64,000 nt of DNA from JANQFM01 sp035471925 (GTDB lineage Bacteria > Acidobacteriota > UBA6911 > RPQK01 > DATIPO01), in NCBI GenBank assembly GCA_035471925.1, contig DATIPO010000005.1:43230-107229 (forward strand), in the 5' to 3' direction. The translations under genes were made by a program, and so were the position numbers. How positions within the stretch are numbered: position 1 is the stretch's first letter; each line of letters opens with the position of its first letter. Shown here piece by piece: positions 10,803 through 19,386 of the stretch. The notes below the pieces were generated by a model. That model did not search any database and was not told the origin of the DNA. It saw nothing but the letters and a program-made list of their open reading frames with translations.

Positions 10803-13493
10803 ATGGCCATGTCACTAGAGATCGGGAGCGAAGTCGGACCCTATAAGATCCTCGACACCGTCGGTGCCGGAGGCATGGGTGAAGTCTACCGCGCCCGCGA
10901 CACCAGGCTGCACCGCGACGTGGCCATCAAGGTCCTGCCCCAGCGCCACGTCGACAACGAAGAGGCCAAGGCCCGCTTCGAGCGCGAGGCCCGTGCCGTG
11001 GCGGCTCTATCTCATCCCAACATCGTTTCCATCTTCGATTTCGGATTCATCGGCGAGTCGCCCTACGCGGTCAGCGAACTGCTGGAAGGCGAGAGCCTGC
11101 GCAGCCGGCTGAGTTCAGGGCGGCTGTCCTGGCAGCAAGCGGCTGAAGTGGGCGTAGCGCTGGCCGAAGGACTTGCGGCGGCCCATTCCAAAGGCATCAT
11201 CCACCGTGACCTGAAGCCCGAAAACATCTTCCTGACCGAGGACGACCGCGTCAAAATCCTCGATTTCGGACTGGCCAGCGTGGAAGGCGTCCAGCAGTTC
11301 GGACCCCATTCCTCGGCTCCTACGGCCATCACCAAGACCGAGCCGGGAACCGTCCTGGGGACGGTGGGGTACATGTCGCCCGAGCAAGTACGGGGGATGC
11401 CCACCGACGAGCGCTCCGACATCTTCTCGCTGGGCGCCATCCTCTTTGAGATGATCACAGGCCAGAGAGCCTTTCAGGGCGACACCTCCAGCGACATCAT
11501 GGCCGCCATCCTTCGGGATGAAGCCGGCAGCGCGGCCGATTCGGGCGTCTCCATCCCCCTGCAATTGGAGACGGCCGTGCGTGAGTGCCTCAAGAAGAAT
11601 CCTGATCAGCGTCCTCAGTCAGCCCGCGAAGTCCGGGCAGAACTGAAGGCGGCGCTGGGAGCCGCCGAAACGGCTGCCTTTACGCCCATGCCGACGGCGG
11701 ACTCTTCAGCATCGTCCAGTCAGGCGGCGGACTCCAGGTTCTCCTCCGCCAGAGTGGTGCTCTTCGGTTTGGCCGCGGTGGCCCTGCTGGCGGTCCTGGG
11801 GCTGATCTATCTCAACACCAGCGGGGCTCCCGATCCCACCGCGCCGGTGCGTTCCTTGGCCATTTTGCCATTCCACTTCGAGGAGCTTCCCGGAGAGGAG
11901 GCGACGGCGGACGCCTCTCACCAGCTCGAGTACCTGAGCAAGGAAGTGGTGGAGTCTCTCATCAACCGCCTCTCCGATGTAGAGGAACTTCAAGTGATGG
12001 CTTGGAGCACGGTGCAGGAATACGAGGGGGAAGCTGACGACCCCTTGGCAGCCGGACGCGAGCTGGGAGTCGATGCGGTGTTGACGGGACGGGTTTCCAA
12101 AGGCGAGGATACGATCACCGTTCAAGCCACGCTGCTGGATACCCGACACGGATTCCAGATCTGGGGTGACCGCTTCCAGGAACCCTTTGCCGAGTCGGAC
12201 GACTTTCAGGAACAGGTAGCTCTTAAGGTGGTCGAGCGCCTGGGCTATAGCCTCCCGGCCTCCGGCGACACCCTGGAGACGGCTTTCCGCCCCGATCCCG
12301 AGGCCTACTCGTTTTATCTTGAAGCACGCCATAAGCAGGGCGAAAAGCGTATGGCTGAGCGCGACGCCGTCGAAATCGAGGAGCAGCTCGAAGCCTACCA
12401 AAAGGCCTTGGACATCGACTCCGACTTCCTCAAGGCTCAGCAAGGGCTGGCCGAACTGCTCTCCAAAGCCGGCGCGGCGGGGCATCTGGACCCCGAAGTG
12501 GCCATGCCCATGGCCAAAGAAGCCGCCAGCCGGCTGATCGAGCTGGAACGGGGCAGCGTCGAGACCCACAACGTGCTGGCCACCGTCTATTCGCGCTTCG
12601 AACGCGACTGGGACAAGGTCGAGGAGGAGCTTTCCACGGCTCTGGAAATGAATCCACGCTCGGCCGAGACCCTTCAGCATTACGCCATGGACTACATGGT
12701 CCCGACGGGTCAGCTCGAAGAGGCTGAGGCGGCACTCCAGAAAGCCCTGAAGCTGACGCCCAAGTCAGCGCCTCTGCTGCTTGACCTGGGACGCGTCCAC
12801 TACTATCAGCGGCGCTACGATTCGGCCTTGGAGTCCTTCCGCCAAGCCAACAATCAGGGACTGCCTGACCTTTCGGCCGAGCAGTACGCGGCTCTCAGCC
12901 TGATCGCTTCAGGACGCCCCGAGCGGGCCGTCCGCATGCTTGAAAAGCAGCTTGAGGGCAGTGGGCCTGAGGCCGAGGCCTTCAACCCCGCCCGAAGCCA
13001 GGCCTTGGCCGTGCTGGGTCTGGCATACGGCCGCTCAGGACGCACCCAGCAGGCCGAGAGGGTGCTGACTTCCCTGCGCAGCCAAAGGACGCATATGCGC
13101 CGCATGTTTGTGGCGCCGGGAGGCCGCAGCCGCCGTCCCCAGCCGCCCGATCAGGATCGCGAACGGGACTCAGCGATGGTCCGGCCGCCGCGTCCGTCCG
13201 CCCCCGTAGCGCCTCCTCCTCCCGGCCAAACCTCGGGAATCGGTGTCGCGGGCGTGCAGGCGGGCAATCCCTTCCCCGGCCTCGCCATCGGGGAGTGGGG
13301 CTCCAGGCCTTACTGGATGGCGCTCGTCCACCTGGGCATGGGCCAGGATGAGGAGGCCATGCAGCTTCTGGCCCGCGCTGTGCGGGCCCGGGCGTCCGAG
13401 GCCGTTTATCTCAACGTCGACCCCATCCTCGACCCCCTGCACCGCCGACGGGATTTCCAGCAACTCATCGAAGAACTGCGCCTGGACGACTGA
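10803..13493 (+). CDS. Receptor-like serine/threonine kinase with TolB-like and TPR domains
   Basis: 896 residues. The Hanks-type kinase domain spans about 14-280: glycine loop GAGGMGEVY (21-29), Lys43, HRDLKPEN (134-141) and DFG (154-156), then the APE-equivalent MSPEQVRG. A Ser-rich linker leads to one membrane segment (about 317-337). Outside the membrane come a TolB/FlgO-like alpha-beta domain (about 345-460, with LGVDAVLTGRV) and tetratricopeptide repeats (about 500-730), then a Pro-rich stretch and a final TPR-like end. This layout is common in Acidobacteria and is thought to sense envelope or protein-binding signals. A second ATG three codons in (10809) is also possible. It is followed by an enoyl-CoA hydratase and a phosphatase in the same direction. 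Confidence 0.93.
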   Translation: MAMSLEIGSEVGPYKILDTVGAGGMGEVYRARDTRLHRDVAIKVLPQRHVDNEEAKARFEREARAVAALSHPNIVSIFDFGFIGESPYAVSELLEGESLRSRLSSGRLSWQQAAEVGVALAEGLAAAHSKGIIHRDLKPENIFLTEDDRVKILDFGLASVEGVQQFGPHSSAPTAITKTEPGTVLGTVGYMSPEQVRGMPTDERSDIFSLGAILFEMITGQRAFQGDTSSDIMAAILRDEAGSAADSGVSIPLQLETAVRECLKKNPDQRPQSAREVRAELKAALGAAETAAFTPMPTADSSASSSQAADSRFSSARVVLFGLAAVALLAVLGLIYLNTSGAPDPTAPVRSLAILPFHFEELPGEEATADASHQLEYLSKEVVESLINRLSDVEELQVMAWSTVQEYEGEADDPLAAGRELGVDAVLTGRVSKGEDTITVQATLLDTRHGFQIWGDRFQEPFAESDDFQEQVALKVVERLGYSLPASGDTLETAFRPDPEAYSFYLEARHKQGEKRMAERDAVEIEEQLEAYQKALDIDSDFLKAQQGLAELLSKAGAAGHLDPEVAMPMAKEAASRLIELERGSVETHNVLATVYSRFERDWDKVEEELSTALEMNPRSAETLQHYAMDYMVPTGQLEEAEAALQKALKLTPKSAPLLLDLGRVHYYQRRYDSALESFRQANNQGLPDLSAEQYAALSLIASGRPERAVRMLEKQLEGSGPEAEAFNPARSQALAVLGLAYGRSGRTQQAERVLTSLRSQRTHMRRMFVAPGGRSRRPQPPDQDRERDSAMVRPPRPSAPVAPPPPGQTSGIGVAGVQAGNPFPGLAIGEWGSRPYWMALVHLGMGQDEEAMQLLARAVRARASEAVYLNVDPILDPLHRRRDFQQLIEELRLDD

Positions 13494-13496
13494 TCC

Positions 13497-14270
13497 GTGA
13501 ATGCATCCGCCCCATTGACTCTTGGCACCGAAGGCCAGCTTCTCCATGTGGGCCTGCGGACCCGCAACAACACCCTGTCACGCAGCCTCATCCAAGAGCT
13601 GTCGCATGCCCTCGACCAACACTCCCGAGAGGCCTCCAGCCGCGTCATGATCATCAGCGGACAGGGGGAGAAGTTCTTTTCGCCGGGGTTCGACCTGACT
13701 GAGGTGAGTTCCTTCGGACGCACTCAAATGGACGCCATGATCGAGGACTTTGAAGCCCTGGCGGTGGCGCTCCTGCGGCATCCTAAACCGATCGTAGCCC
13801 AGATCAATGGAGATTGCCTGGCGGGCGGATGCATCCTGGCCAGTTGCTGCGACTTTCGCCTTATCCGGCAAGAAGCCCGCATCGGCATGACGCCCATGAG
13901 CTACTCGGTGGCGGTTCCCTACACCGCCCATCAGGTCTTCCTCCATTTGATGGGCGCCTCGCGCGCCCGGTCCGCCCTGTGGTTGGGCGAAAGCTACTCG
14001 GCCGGCCAAGCTCTGGAGATCGGCTGGGTCGACCAAGTCGCCTCCGCGGACGACCTGCAGTCCTCTTGCCGGGAGTTGGCCCTGCGCTTGGCTGAGGCCG
14101 ATCCGGTTGCCTTCAGCACCTCCAAGGCATTCCTGCTGGAGCCCTTGCTGAGCCGGGTCGACCCTCCTTCGTCCCGCCGCCGGAAAGCCTTTCTTGACTG
14201 CTGGTTCTCCTCCGGCAGCCAATCCCGCCTCAGGGCCACGATGGAAAGGCTGAGGTCAAAAGCCACGTAA
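13497..14270 (+). CDS. Enoyl-CoA hydratase/isomerase family protein
   Basis: 257 residues starting at a GTG three bases after the kinase stop. It is a crotonase-fold protein: the first oxyanion-hole segment is EKFFSPGFDLTE and the second is INGDCLAGGCILASCCDFRL. Neither of the two catalytic glutamates of classical hydratases is obvious (the region after the second segment reads ARIGMTPMSYSV), so an isomerase, hydrolase or degenerate member is possible. The tight spacing suggests it is cotranslated with the kinase, and the FHA phosphatase follows. The link between a CoA-ester enzyme and a kinase-phosphatase pair is unexplained. Confidence 0.88.
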   Translation: MNASAPLTLGTEGQLLHVGLRTRNNTLSRSLIQELSHALDQHSREASSRVMIISGQGEKFFSPGFDLTEVSSFGRTQMDAMIEDFEALAVALLRHPKPIVAQINGDCLAGGCILASCCDFRLIRQEARIGMTPMSYSVAVPYTAHQVFLHLMGASRARSALWLGESYSAGQALEIGWVDQVASADDLQSSCRELALRLAEADPVAFSTSKAFLLEPLLSRVDPPSSRRRKAFLDCWFSSGSQSRLRATMERLRSKAT

Positions 14271-14365
14271 GCGGGCCGAAATTGGCCCTGCTGAAAGAGA
14301 CTGCGGACGCCCTTGCATTGCGGGGTCAGTTGGTGGACAATGACGGTTCTCTAGAGGACGTGTTT

Positions 14366-16042
14366 ATGGGCCACCCGAAGCTGACTTGGAACGATCCGAT
14401 GGGCGGGGAAAAGACCTACGAGGTGTCCTCCGACCAAGTGCTCATCGGGCGCAAGTCGGACTCCGACATCGTCTTGCCCAACCCCTATATTTCGCGTCAC
14501 CACGCCAAGATCATCCGTGAGGGTGAGGCCTGTTTCATCGCCGACCTCAACAGCACCCACGGGACCTACGTCAATGGACGCCGGGCCGAGGCCAGACAGA
14601 TGTTGCGTTCCGGGGACCGCATCGGAGTGGGACGCGACCAGGTGGAGATCGTCTTCCACAGCGACACCGCCCCTCCCGCGGAAGTGAGCGACGTCTCCAA
14701 CGCTGAGGCCGAGGCCATGCAGACGGCCTTCATGAACCTCACCCGCATGATGCCCACCGAGGAAAGCGGCAAGTCGGAGCTGGAGAAGATCTCGCTGCTG
14801 CTCGATTTCCAGTATCAGTGGGGACGCCAGTCCTCGGGCGAGGCCATGTTTCATCAGATCCTGGCCAGCGCACTGCAGATCAGCGGCGCCGAGCGCGGCT
14901 ATGTCCTGAGGCGCAAAGAGAAGGGCTTCGAGTATGCTCGCGGACTCGACAGCAACGGAAACATTCTGCCGGAAGCCGACTTCCGCACCAGCCAGTCGGT
15001 CGTCAAGCAGGTGGGCGAGGAAGGCAAGCCGGTCTTTATGACCGAGGGCATCTCGGGCGAATTCGCCCAGCAGGAAAGCATCGTGGCCATGAATCTGAGA
15101 GCCGTGGCCTGCATGCCCCTGACAGGCATCGCACCCGATTCGGAGAGTTCAGAGGTGCTGGGGATTCTCTATCTCGACAGCACCAAGACCATGCACGCCC
15201 TTTCCGGCCTCGACCAGAAGATCCTCAATCGTCTGGCCGACGAAGCCGGAAACGTGATCGAGAAGATCGAAATGATCAGGGGACTGCAAGAAAGGCAGAT
15301 TCTGGAGCGGGAGCTGGCCCTGGCCCGTGAGACGCAGGTCACGCTGCTGCCCCAGGAAGTCCCTCAGGTCGAAGGCTACCTCATCAGGGCCTTCAGCCGT
15401 CCCACCCGCCAGGTGGGAGGCGACTTCTACGATTTCATCGACCTCCCCGACGGCCAATTGGGAGGCATCCTGGCCGACGTCTCGGGAAAGGGAGTCTCGG
15501 CCTCCCTGCTGAGTTCGAGCCTGCAAGGCGCCCTGCACATGCAGTTCCGGGCCGGAGCGCCGCCCGCTCAGGCCTTCAACGAACTCAACCGATTCACCTG
15601 CGAGCGCTCTCAAGCCAACCGCTTCTGCACCCTCTTTTTCTTCGTCCTCGACAGCCAGGGACAGGGACAATACATCAGCGCCGGACACAACCCGTCCTTT
15701 ATCTTTCGGTCCCAATCAGGCCAAGTCGATCCTCTCGACTCAGGCGGACTGATTTTGGGAGCCTTCCCCTTCGCGACCTATCAGGAGCATCCCTTTCAGC
15801 TTGAGCCGGGAGACATCCTGGTGGTCTATTCCGACGGACTGACTGAAGCCGAGAATCCCGAAGAAGAGATGTACGGTGAGAAACGCCTGATCGAATTGCT
15901 GGAGACTCACGGAAGCCAGGGTGCTGAAGCAGTGGAGGAAAAGATCTTCGAGGGGCTGGACGAATTCACCCAGGGGCAGGACCAAACCGACGACATCACC
16001 TTCCTGGTCATCGAGCGTCTAAAGCTTGTCGGCGATCAGTAA
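14366..16042 (+). CDS. FHA-GAF-PP2C (SpoIIE/RsbU-type) phosphatase
   Basis: 558 residues from the ATG at 14366, which has GAGGA seven bases upstream. In-frame TTG codons further up are less likely. Order: an FHA phosphothreonine-binding domain (about 15-100: VLIGRKSDSDIVLPNPYISRHH and NSTHGTYVNG), a GAF sensor domain (about 150-310), a short coiled coil with the LERELALARETQ pattern, then a PP2C phosphatase of the SpoIIE class with RQVGGDFYDF, ILADVSGKGVSASLL and a final TDDITFLVIE. It is placed to read threonines phosphorylated by the upstream kinase and to dephosphorylate a target, perhaps an anti-sigma antagonist. Its last 24 bases overlap the 3' end of the convergent heme O synthase gene. 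Confidence 0.92.
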   Translation: MGHPKLTWNDPMGGEKTYEVSSDQVLIGRKSDSDIVLPNPYISRHHAKIIREGEACFIADLNSTHGTYVNGRRAEARQMLRSGDRIGVGRDQVEIVFHSDTAPPAEVSDVSNAEAEAMQTAFMNLTRMMPTEESGKSELEKISLLLDFQYQWGRQSSGEAMFHQILASALQISGAERGYVLRRKEKGFEYARGLDSNGNILPEADFRTSQSVVKQVGEEGKPVFMTEGISGEFAQQESIVAMNLRAVACMPLTGIAPDSESSEVLGILYLDSTKTMHALSGLDQKILNRLADEAGNVIEKIEMIRGLQERQILERELALARETQVTLLPQEVPQVEGYLIRAFSRPTRQVGGDFYDFIDLPDGQLGGILADVSGKGVSASLLSSSLQGALHMQFRAGAPPAQAFNELNRFTCERSQANRFCTLFFFVLDSQGQGQYISAGHNPSFIFRSQSGQVDPLDSGGLILGAFPFATYQEHPFQLEPGDILVVYSDGLTEAENPEEEMYGEKRLIELLETHGSQGAEAVEEKIFEGLDEFTQGQDQTDDITFLVIERLKLVGDQ

Positions 16043-16939
16043 GATCAGCATCAGCGGCAGATAGAGCACCGAAGCCCTGAGGACTTTGGCGGCGGCTTGA
16101 GGCGTACGCTGGCGGCGGACCCGCAAGGCGGCTTTGAGCGGAATCCAACTCAAGAGCAGGGCCCCGGCCAGGTAAATCCAACCCGTCATTCCCACTGCAA
16201 AGGGCAGCAGCGAGCCCGCAATCAAGAGCAGGGTGTGGACCAGGATGTGGCGCGCCGTCCGGCGGCCGTCCCAGTCGATCAGCGGCAGCATCCTGAAACC
16301 GCCCCGCCGATAATCGTCGCGGTACATCCAGGCGATGGCGTAAAAATGGGGGAACTGCCACAGGAAGAGAAGCGCGAAGAGGGCCAAGCCCCCCGGTTCC
16401 AAGGGCGAACGTGCGGCGGCCCAGCCCATCAGCGGAGGCAGCGCGCCGGGAACCGCCCCGATGGCCGTGCACCAGACGGTGCGCACTTTCAGCGGCGTGT
16501 AGAGGAAGAGATAAAGCGAACTGGTGAGGACGCCCAACAAGGCGCTGGTCGGACTGACCCACAAGGCCAGGTAGAACGCTCCCAGCAGAACCAGGACCGT
16601 AGTGAAGGCCAGAGCGGCTGAAGGCTCCAATTGCCCCGCGGGAAGCGGACGGCCCGAGGTGCGCTGCATGCGTCCGTCAGCTTGAGCTTCCAGGGCCTGA
16701 TTGAGGCCCGCGGTCCCGCCGGCGATGAAGAACGTGCCCAGCGCCAAGTGCAGCATCAGGCCCCAGTCAGGACTGCCGAAGACCGCCATGGCGTAACCCG
16801 CTACGGCGGTCAAAACCACCATGAAAGTCACCCGCGGTTTGGTCAGGGCCCAGTAGGCCCCGACGCCCCCGCTTTCAGTTTCCTGAAGCGGCGCGGGAAA
16901 GGTTGACTGCAATGTGTTGGGCGTACTTCCTAGACTCAT
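16019..16939 (-). CDS. ctaB: Protoheme IX farnesyltransferase (heme O synthase)
   Basis: 306 residues from the ATG at 16939, which has GAGGCAGGG just upstream; a longer frame starts at 16996. An integral membrane prenyltransferase that farnesylates heme B to heme O for terminal oxidases. It has seven to nine membrane segments, the prenyl-diphosphate motif in modified form (LNQALEAQADGRMQRTSGRP) and the highly diagnostic YTPLKVRTVWCTAIGAVPG. The oxidase subunits are not in the window. The heme theme links it loosely to the cytochrome genes at 3-5 kb. Confidence 0.93.
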   Translation of the reverse strand: MSLGSTPNTLQSTFPAPLQETESGGVGAYWALTKPRVTFMVVLTAVAGYAMAVFGSPDWGLMLHLALGTFFIAGGTAGLNQALEAQADGRMQRTSGRPLPAGQLEPSAALAFTTVLVLLGAFYLALWVSPTSALLGVLTSSLYLFLYTPLKVRTVWCTAIGAVPGALPPLMGWAAARSPLEPGGLALFALLFLWQFPHFYAIAWMYRDDYRRGGFRMLPLIDWDGRRTARHILVHTLLLIAGSLLPFAVGMTGWIYLAGALLLSWIPLKAALRVRRQRTPQAAAKVLRASVLYLPLMLILLIADKL

Positions 16940-17032
16940 CCCTGCCTCGTTGCCAAAGGAATCCACAGAGTACCCGAGAAGGCGCGATTGGCGCAAGCCG
17001 TGGAGCGGGCCGTTCGACCCCTTTGCAGAGGT

Positions 17033-18202
17033 TTAATTGGCGGCCCTCAGGTAAACGCTGCGGTCAGCCCGGAAAAGCAGGTTGTAGTTGATTCGGTCGC
17101 CGTCGTCAGGCTTGACTAGAATCTCGCCCAGAGAGGAGTCTCCAAAGACCTTGGGGAGGTACAGTTGATAGCGGCCCGGCTTAAGCTGGGCGCTGGCATA
17201 GCCTGTGCGTTGGTTGAAGCGGACCCGTGAGGTGGTAACCGATCCTTCTTTGCCGCGCACCGAGAAGGTCAGATTGGCGAGCTTGTAAATGTCGAAGGGG
17301 CTGTTGTTTGCCTTGGTGATGCGCAACACGAAGTTGCGCGGCGCGACGGCCAGTCTTTCCCGGGTCAGCCTGTCCTCGTGACGCTGGCGGACCTGAGCCG
17401 TGCGGTCGCCGATATGCTCATCGAGCCAAGCTTGCAGCTCTCCGCTTTCTTTGGCCTCGCTAATGACTTTGTTGAGTGCGCCCAGCAAGGTCGTGCTGCC
17501 CTTGGGGACGCCCAGGGCGATCTCAAAGCTGCCCAGAGTTCCCGGCAGGATTTCAATGTTCTTCATGACCGCCACCGTGTCCAGCGCGTAGGCGACCATG
17601 TTGACGTCGTCGATGACCCCTTCGATCTCTCCCCGCCTCAAGGCCAGGAGAGCCGGATCGAGAGTGGGGAAGGGGACGATCTTTGCACCCGGGAATTGCT
17701 CTCTGGCGAAATCTTCAATGGCTGTTCCCTGACGCACCCCAATCGAGTGGCCTTGAATATCGTCGGCAGTAAACTGGACCATAGCCGGATTAATGACCAG
17801 GACCAGCTCGGAAGTGTAGTAGGGTTCGGTGAAGTCAATCCGGGTCCGCCGTTCGTCGGTGATGGCCAGGACGCTGGCCGCCATTTCCACTTCGCCATTG
17901 GCCAGAGCGGGCACCCGCTCGCCGTATTCGCGCTCCGCCCAAACCAGCTCCAGCGGACGCGAGCCTTGAGCCCGGCGGGGCGCGTTGATCTCCTCCATCG
18001 CGGCTTCCACGATGCGGGATTCGGGACCCACCGTTTTCTCACCCTTCTGGTAGAGCAATGGGGCTTCGAAGCGCTGCGCGCCGACGCGGGTGAAGCCCCG
18101 CTTGCCAGGTTCATCCGGAGTCGAATTAGCGTCGCTACAAGCGCCGAGGGCCAGCAGCGTCGACAGTGAGGCGATGATGAAGAGCAAACGTTTCCAAAGC
18201 AT
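17033..18202 (-). CDS. Solute-binding lipoprotein, family 3, with C-terminal extra domain
   Basis: 389 residues. The ATG at 18202 gives a lipoprotein signal ending in LALGAC (lipobox), and GGGGAGG lies upstream. Residues about 30-270 are a family-3 periplasmic binding domain (ANGEVEMAASVLAITDERR, then DFTEPYYTSELVLVI and GVRQGTAIEDFA), normally the ligand-binding part of polar amino-acid ABC transporters or of sensor enzymes. A beta-rich tail of about 110 residues follows (RNFVLRITKANNSPFDIYK onward), which is not usual for a transport receptor. No permease or ATPase is adjacent. It may act as a free-standing receptor or enzyme regulator. Confidence 0.85.
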   Translation of the reverse strand: MLWKRLLFIIASLSTLLALGACSDANSTPDEPGKRGFTRVGAQRFEAPLLYQKGEKTVGPESRIVEAAMEEINAPRRAQGSRPLELVWAEREYGERVPALANGEVEMAASVLAITDERRTRIDFTEPYYTSELVLVINPAMVQFTADDIQGHSIGVRQGTAIEDFAREQFPGAKIVPFPTLDPALLALRRGEIEGVIDDVNMVAYALDTVAVMKNIEILPGTLGSFEIALGVPKGSTTLLGALNKVISEAKESGELQAWLDEHIGDRTAQVRQRHEDRLTRERLAVAPRNFVLRITKANNSPFDIYKLANLTFSVRGKEGSVTTSRVRFNQRTGYASAQLKPGRYQLYLPKVFGDSSLGEILVKPDDGDRINYNLLFRADRSVYLRAAN

Positions 18203-18239
18203 CAGGCAGCCATCCTCCCCTGGTGAAACCTTTCTTATA

Positions 18240-18278
18240 CCGAAAAAGACCGTGGGCCACAATCAAAAAAGCCCACGG
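18240..18278 (-). terminator. Probable intrinsic terminator
   Basis: Reading the minus strand, CCGTGGGC (18278-18271) pairs with GCCCACGG (18257-18250) across a 13-base loop, followed by TCTTTTTC. It lies between the nfuA-like gene and the binding lipoprotein and would end transcription of the former. Confidence 0.55.
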
Positions 18279-18341
18279 CTTGTTCCCCTCCCGGGCGTCT
18301 GAAGGCAGTTCGGCCTGTCTGTTGTACCATATCAGCGCCGA

Positions 18342-18377
18342 AAAATCTGCGCCCAAACGGCCTTCAAGGCAGATTTT
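18342..18377. repeat. 9-bp inverted repeat between nfuA and the lipoprotein gene
   Basis: AAAATCTGC (18342-18350) and GCAGATTTT (18369-18377) are exact complements across an 18-base loop. The A/T ends give a T-run on either strand, so it may act as a weak bidirectional terminator together with the hairpin at 18240-18278. Confidence 0.45.
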
Positions 18378-18454
18378 CCGACACGGGAGGCGGCATTCGG
18401 CGTTGAATCGACAACTTCTTTTGGCGAGAATGGAGAACCGACGAAACTGGACTT

Positions 18455-19066
18455 CTAGGCGTAGAAGGGATTCTCGCCGGTGCTGTGGTCGGTAGTGTCG
18501 ACCACTTCCACGATTTCGGGGATCAGTTCCCGGATACGCGTCTCGACACCCTGTTTAAGCGTGACGTCGACCATTCCGCAGCCGTGGCAGCCGCCGCCGA
18601 AACTGAGGTACACCTTGTTGTCTTTGACGCCCACCAGGCTCATGTGCCCTCCGTGAGCGGCTACGGCCGGATTCAGTTCGGTATCCAGCAGCCGCTGCAC
18701 TTTTTCGGCAACCGGTCCTGACAAATCGTCGCGGGAGCCGCTACCGATGGAGGGGGTCTCGGGCTTGTTGGGATTGCGGAACTTGAAGCCGCTGCGCACG
18801 ATGCGGTCCTCGAAATCCAGCTCGGCGCCTTCCAGATTCTGGGCGCTCCCAGGGTCGATGGCGACGCGGATGCCGTCCAGTTCCAGAATTTGGTCGTCTT
18901 CGTTCTCCTCATCAGGGCTGATCAGTCTCAGGCCGTAGGAGAAGTCAGGGCTGCCGTTGGCCTTGGCTTCCACGCGCATGGTGGTCTTAGGCGGGTCTTG
19001 GTCTTGCTGTTTATCGACAGCGGCGCGGATTTGTTCCTGCGCCTCTTCTGTAATCATAAAGTCCAT
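18455..19066 (-). CDS. nfuA: NfuA-type iron-sulfur carrier (degenerate A-type domain plus NifU domain)
   Basis: 203 residues. The N-terminal half has the HesB/IscA fold pattern (ITEEAQEQIRAA and SGFKFRNPNKP) but lacks the three A-type cysteines, as in E. coli NfuA. The C-terminal half is a NifU domain with HGGHMSLVGV and the cluster motif GGGCHGCGMVDVTLKQGVE (CxxC). Such proteins carry [4Fe-4S] clusters to client enzymes under stress; a large radical SAM client is divergently encoded 320 bp away. An AGGAGG ribosome site lies nine bases before the ATG at 19066. Length and architecture match NfuA. Confidence 0.9.
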   Translation of the reverse strand: MDFMITEEAQEQIRAAVDKQQDQDPPKTTMRVEAKANGSPDFSYGLRLISPDEENEDDQILELDGIRVAIDPGSAQNLEGAELDFEDRIVRSGFKFRNPNKPETPSIGSGSRDDLSGPVAEKVQRLLDTELNPAVAAHGGHMSLVGVKDNKVYLSFGGGCHGCGMVDVTLKQGVETRIRELIPEIVEVVDTTDHSTGENPFYA

Positions 19067-19290
19067 GGGGTTGAAACCTCCTCAATCTCCAGACATGTAT
19101 GATATCAATTCACCGGAACGAGGCGCAATGCCGCTCCCAATGGGCGGATGATGAACATCGGGCCAGCGGATCACTTTGGCGAAAAATCCCCAAGTGAGCC
19201 ACCCCTCGTTCTTGGCTCGCCTTGAAATGCTTGACTGACAGGTAGATACTAGGCCACGTTTGTCGAACAGTACGTTCTAGACATTAATCC

Positions 19291-19316
19291 GCACGCGCTG
19301 AGCGTGCCTTTGTTTT
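19291..19316 (+). terminator. Terminator-like hairpin in the leader of the radical SAM gene
   Basis: GCACGC (19291-19296) pairs with GCGTGC (19302-19307) across a 5-base loop and is followed by CTTTGTTTTTAGG. It stands about 70 bases before the ATG at 19387 in a 320-bp divergent region with no upstream plus-strand gene to terminate, so it may be a transcription attenuator. The rest of the 19067-19386 interval shows no gene and no convincing promoter consensus. Confidence 0.4.
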
Positions 19317-19386
19317 TAGGAATAAGGTTTTAGAGGACGGATTTTTGATTCGTTAGAGTTGCAGAGCAGCAGAAAGGAAGCCAGCT

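Noticed and set aside
19215..19240. TTGACT as a -35 box upstream of the radical SAM gene
   Set aside because: No -10 element is at 16-18 bases; the nearest, GATACT, is too close.
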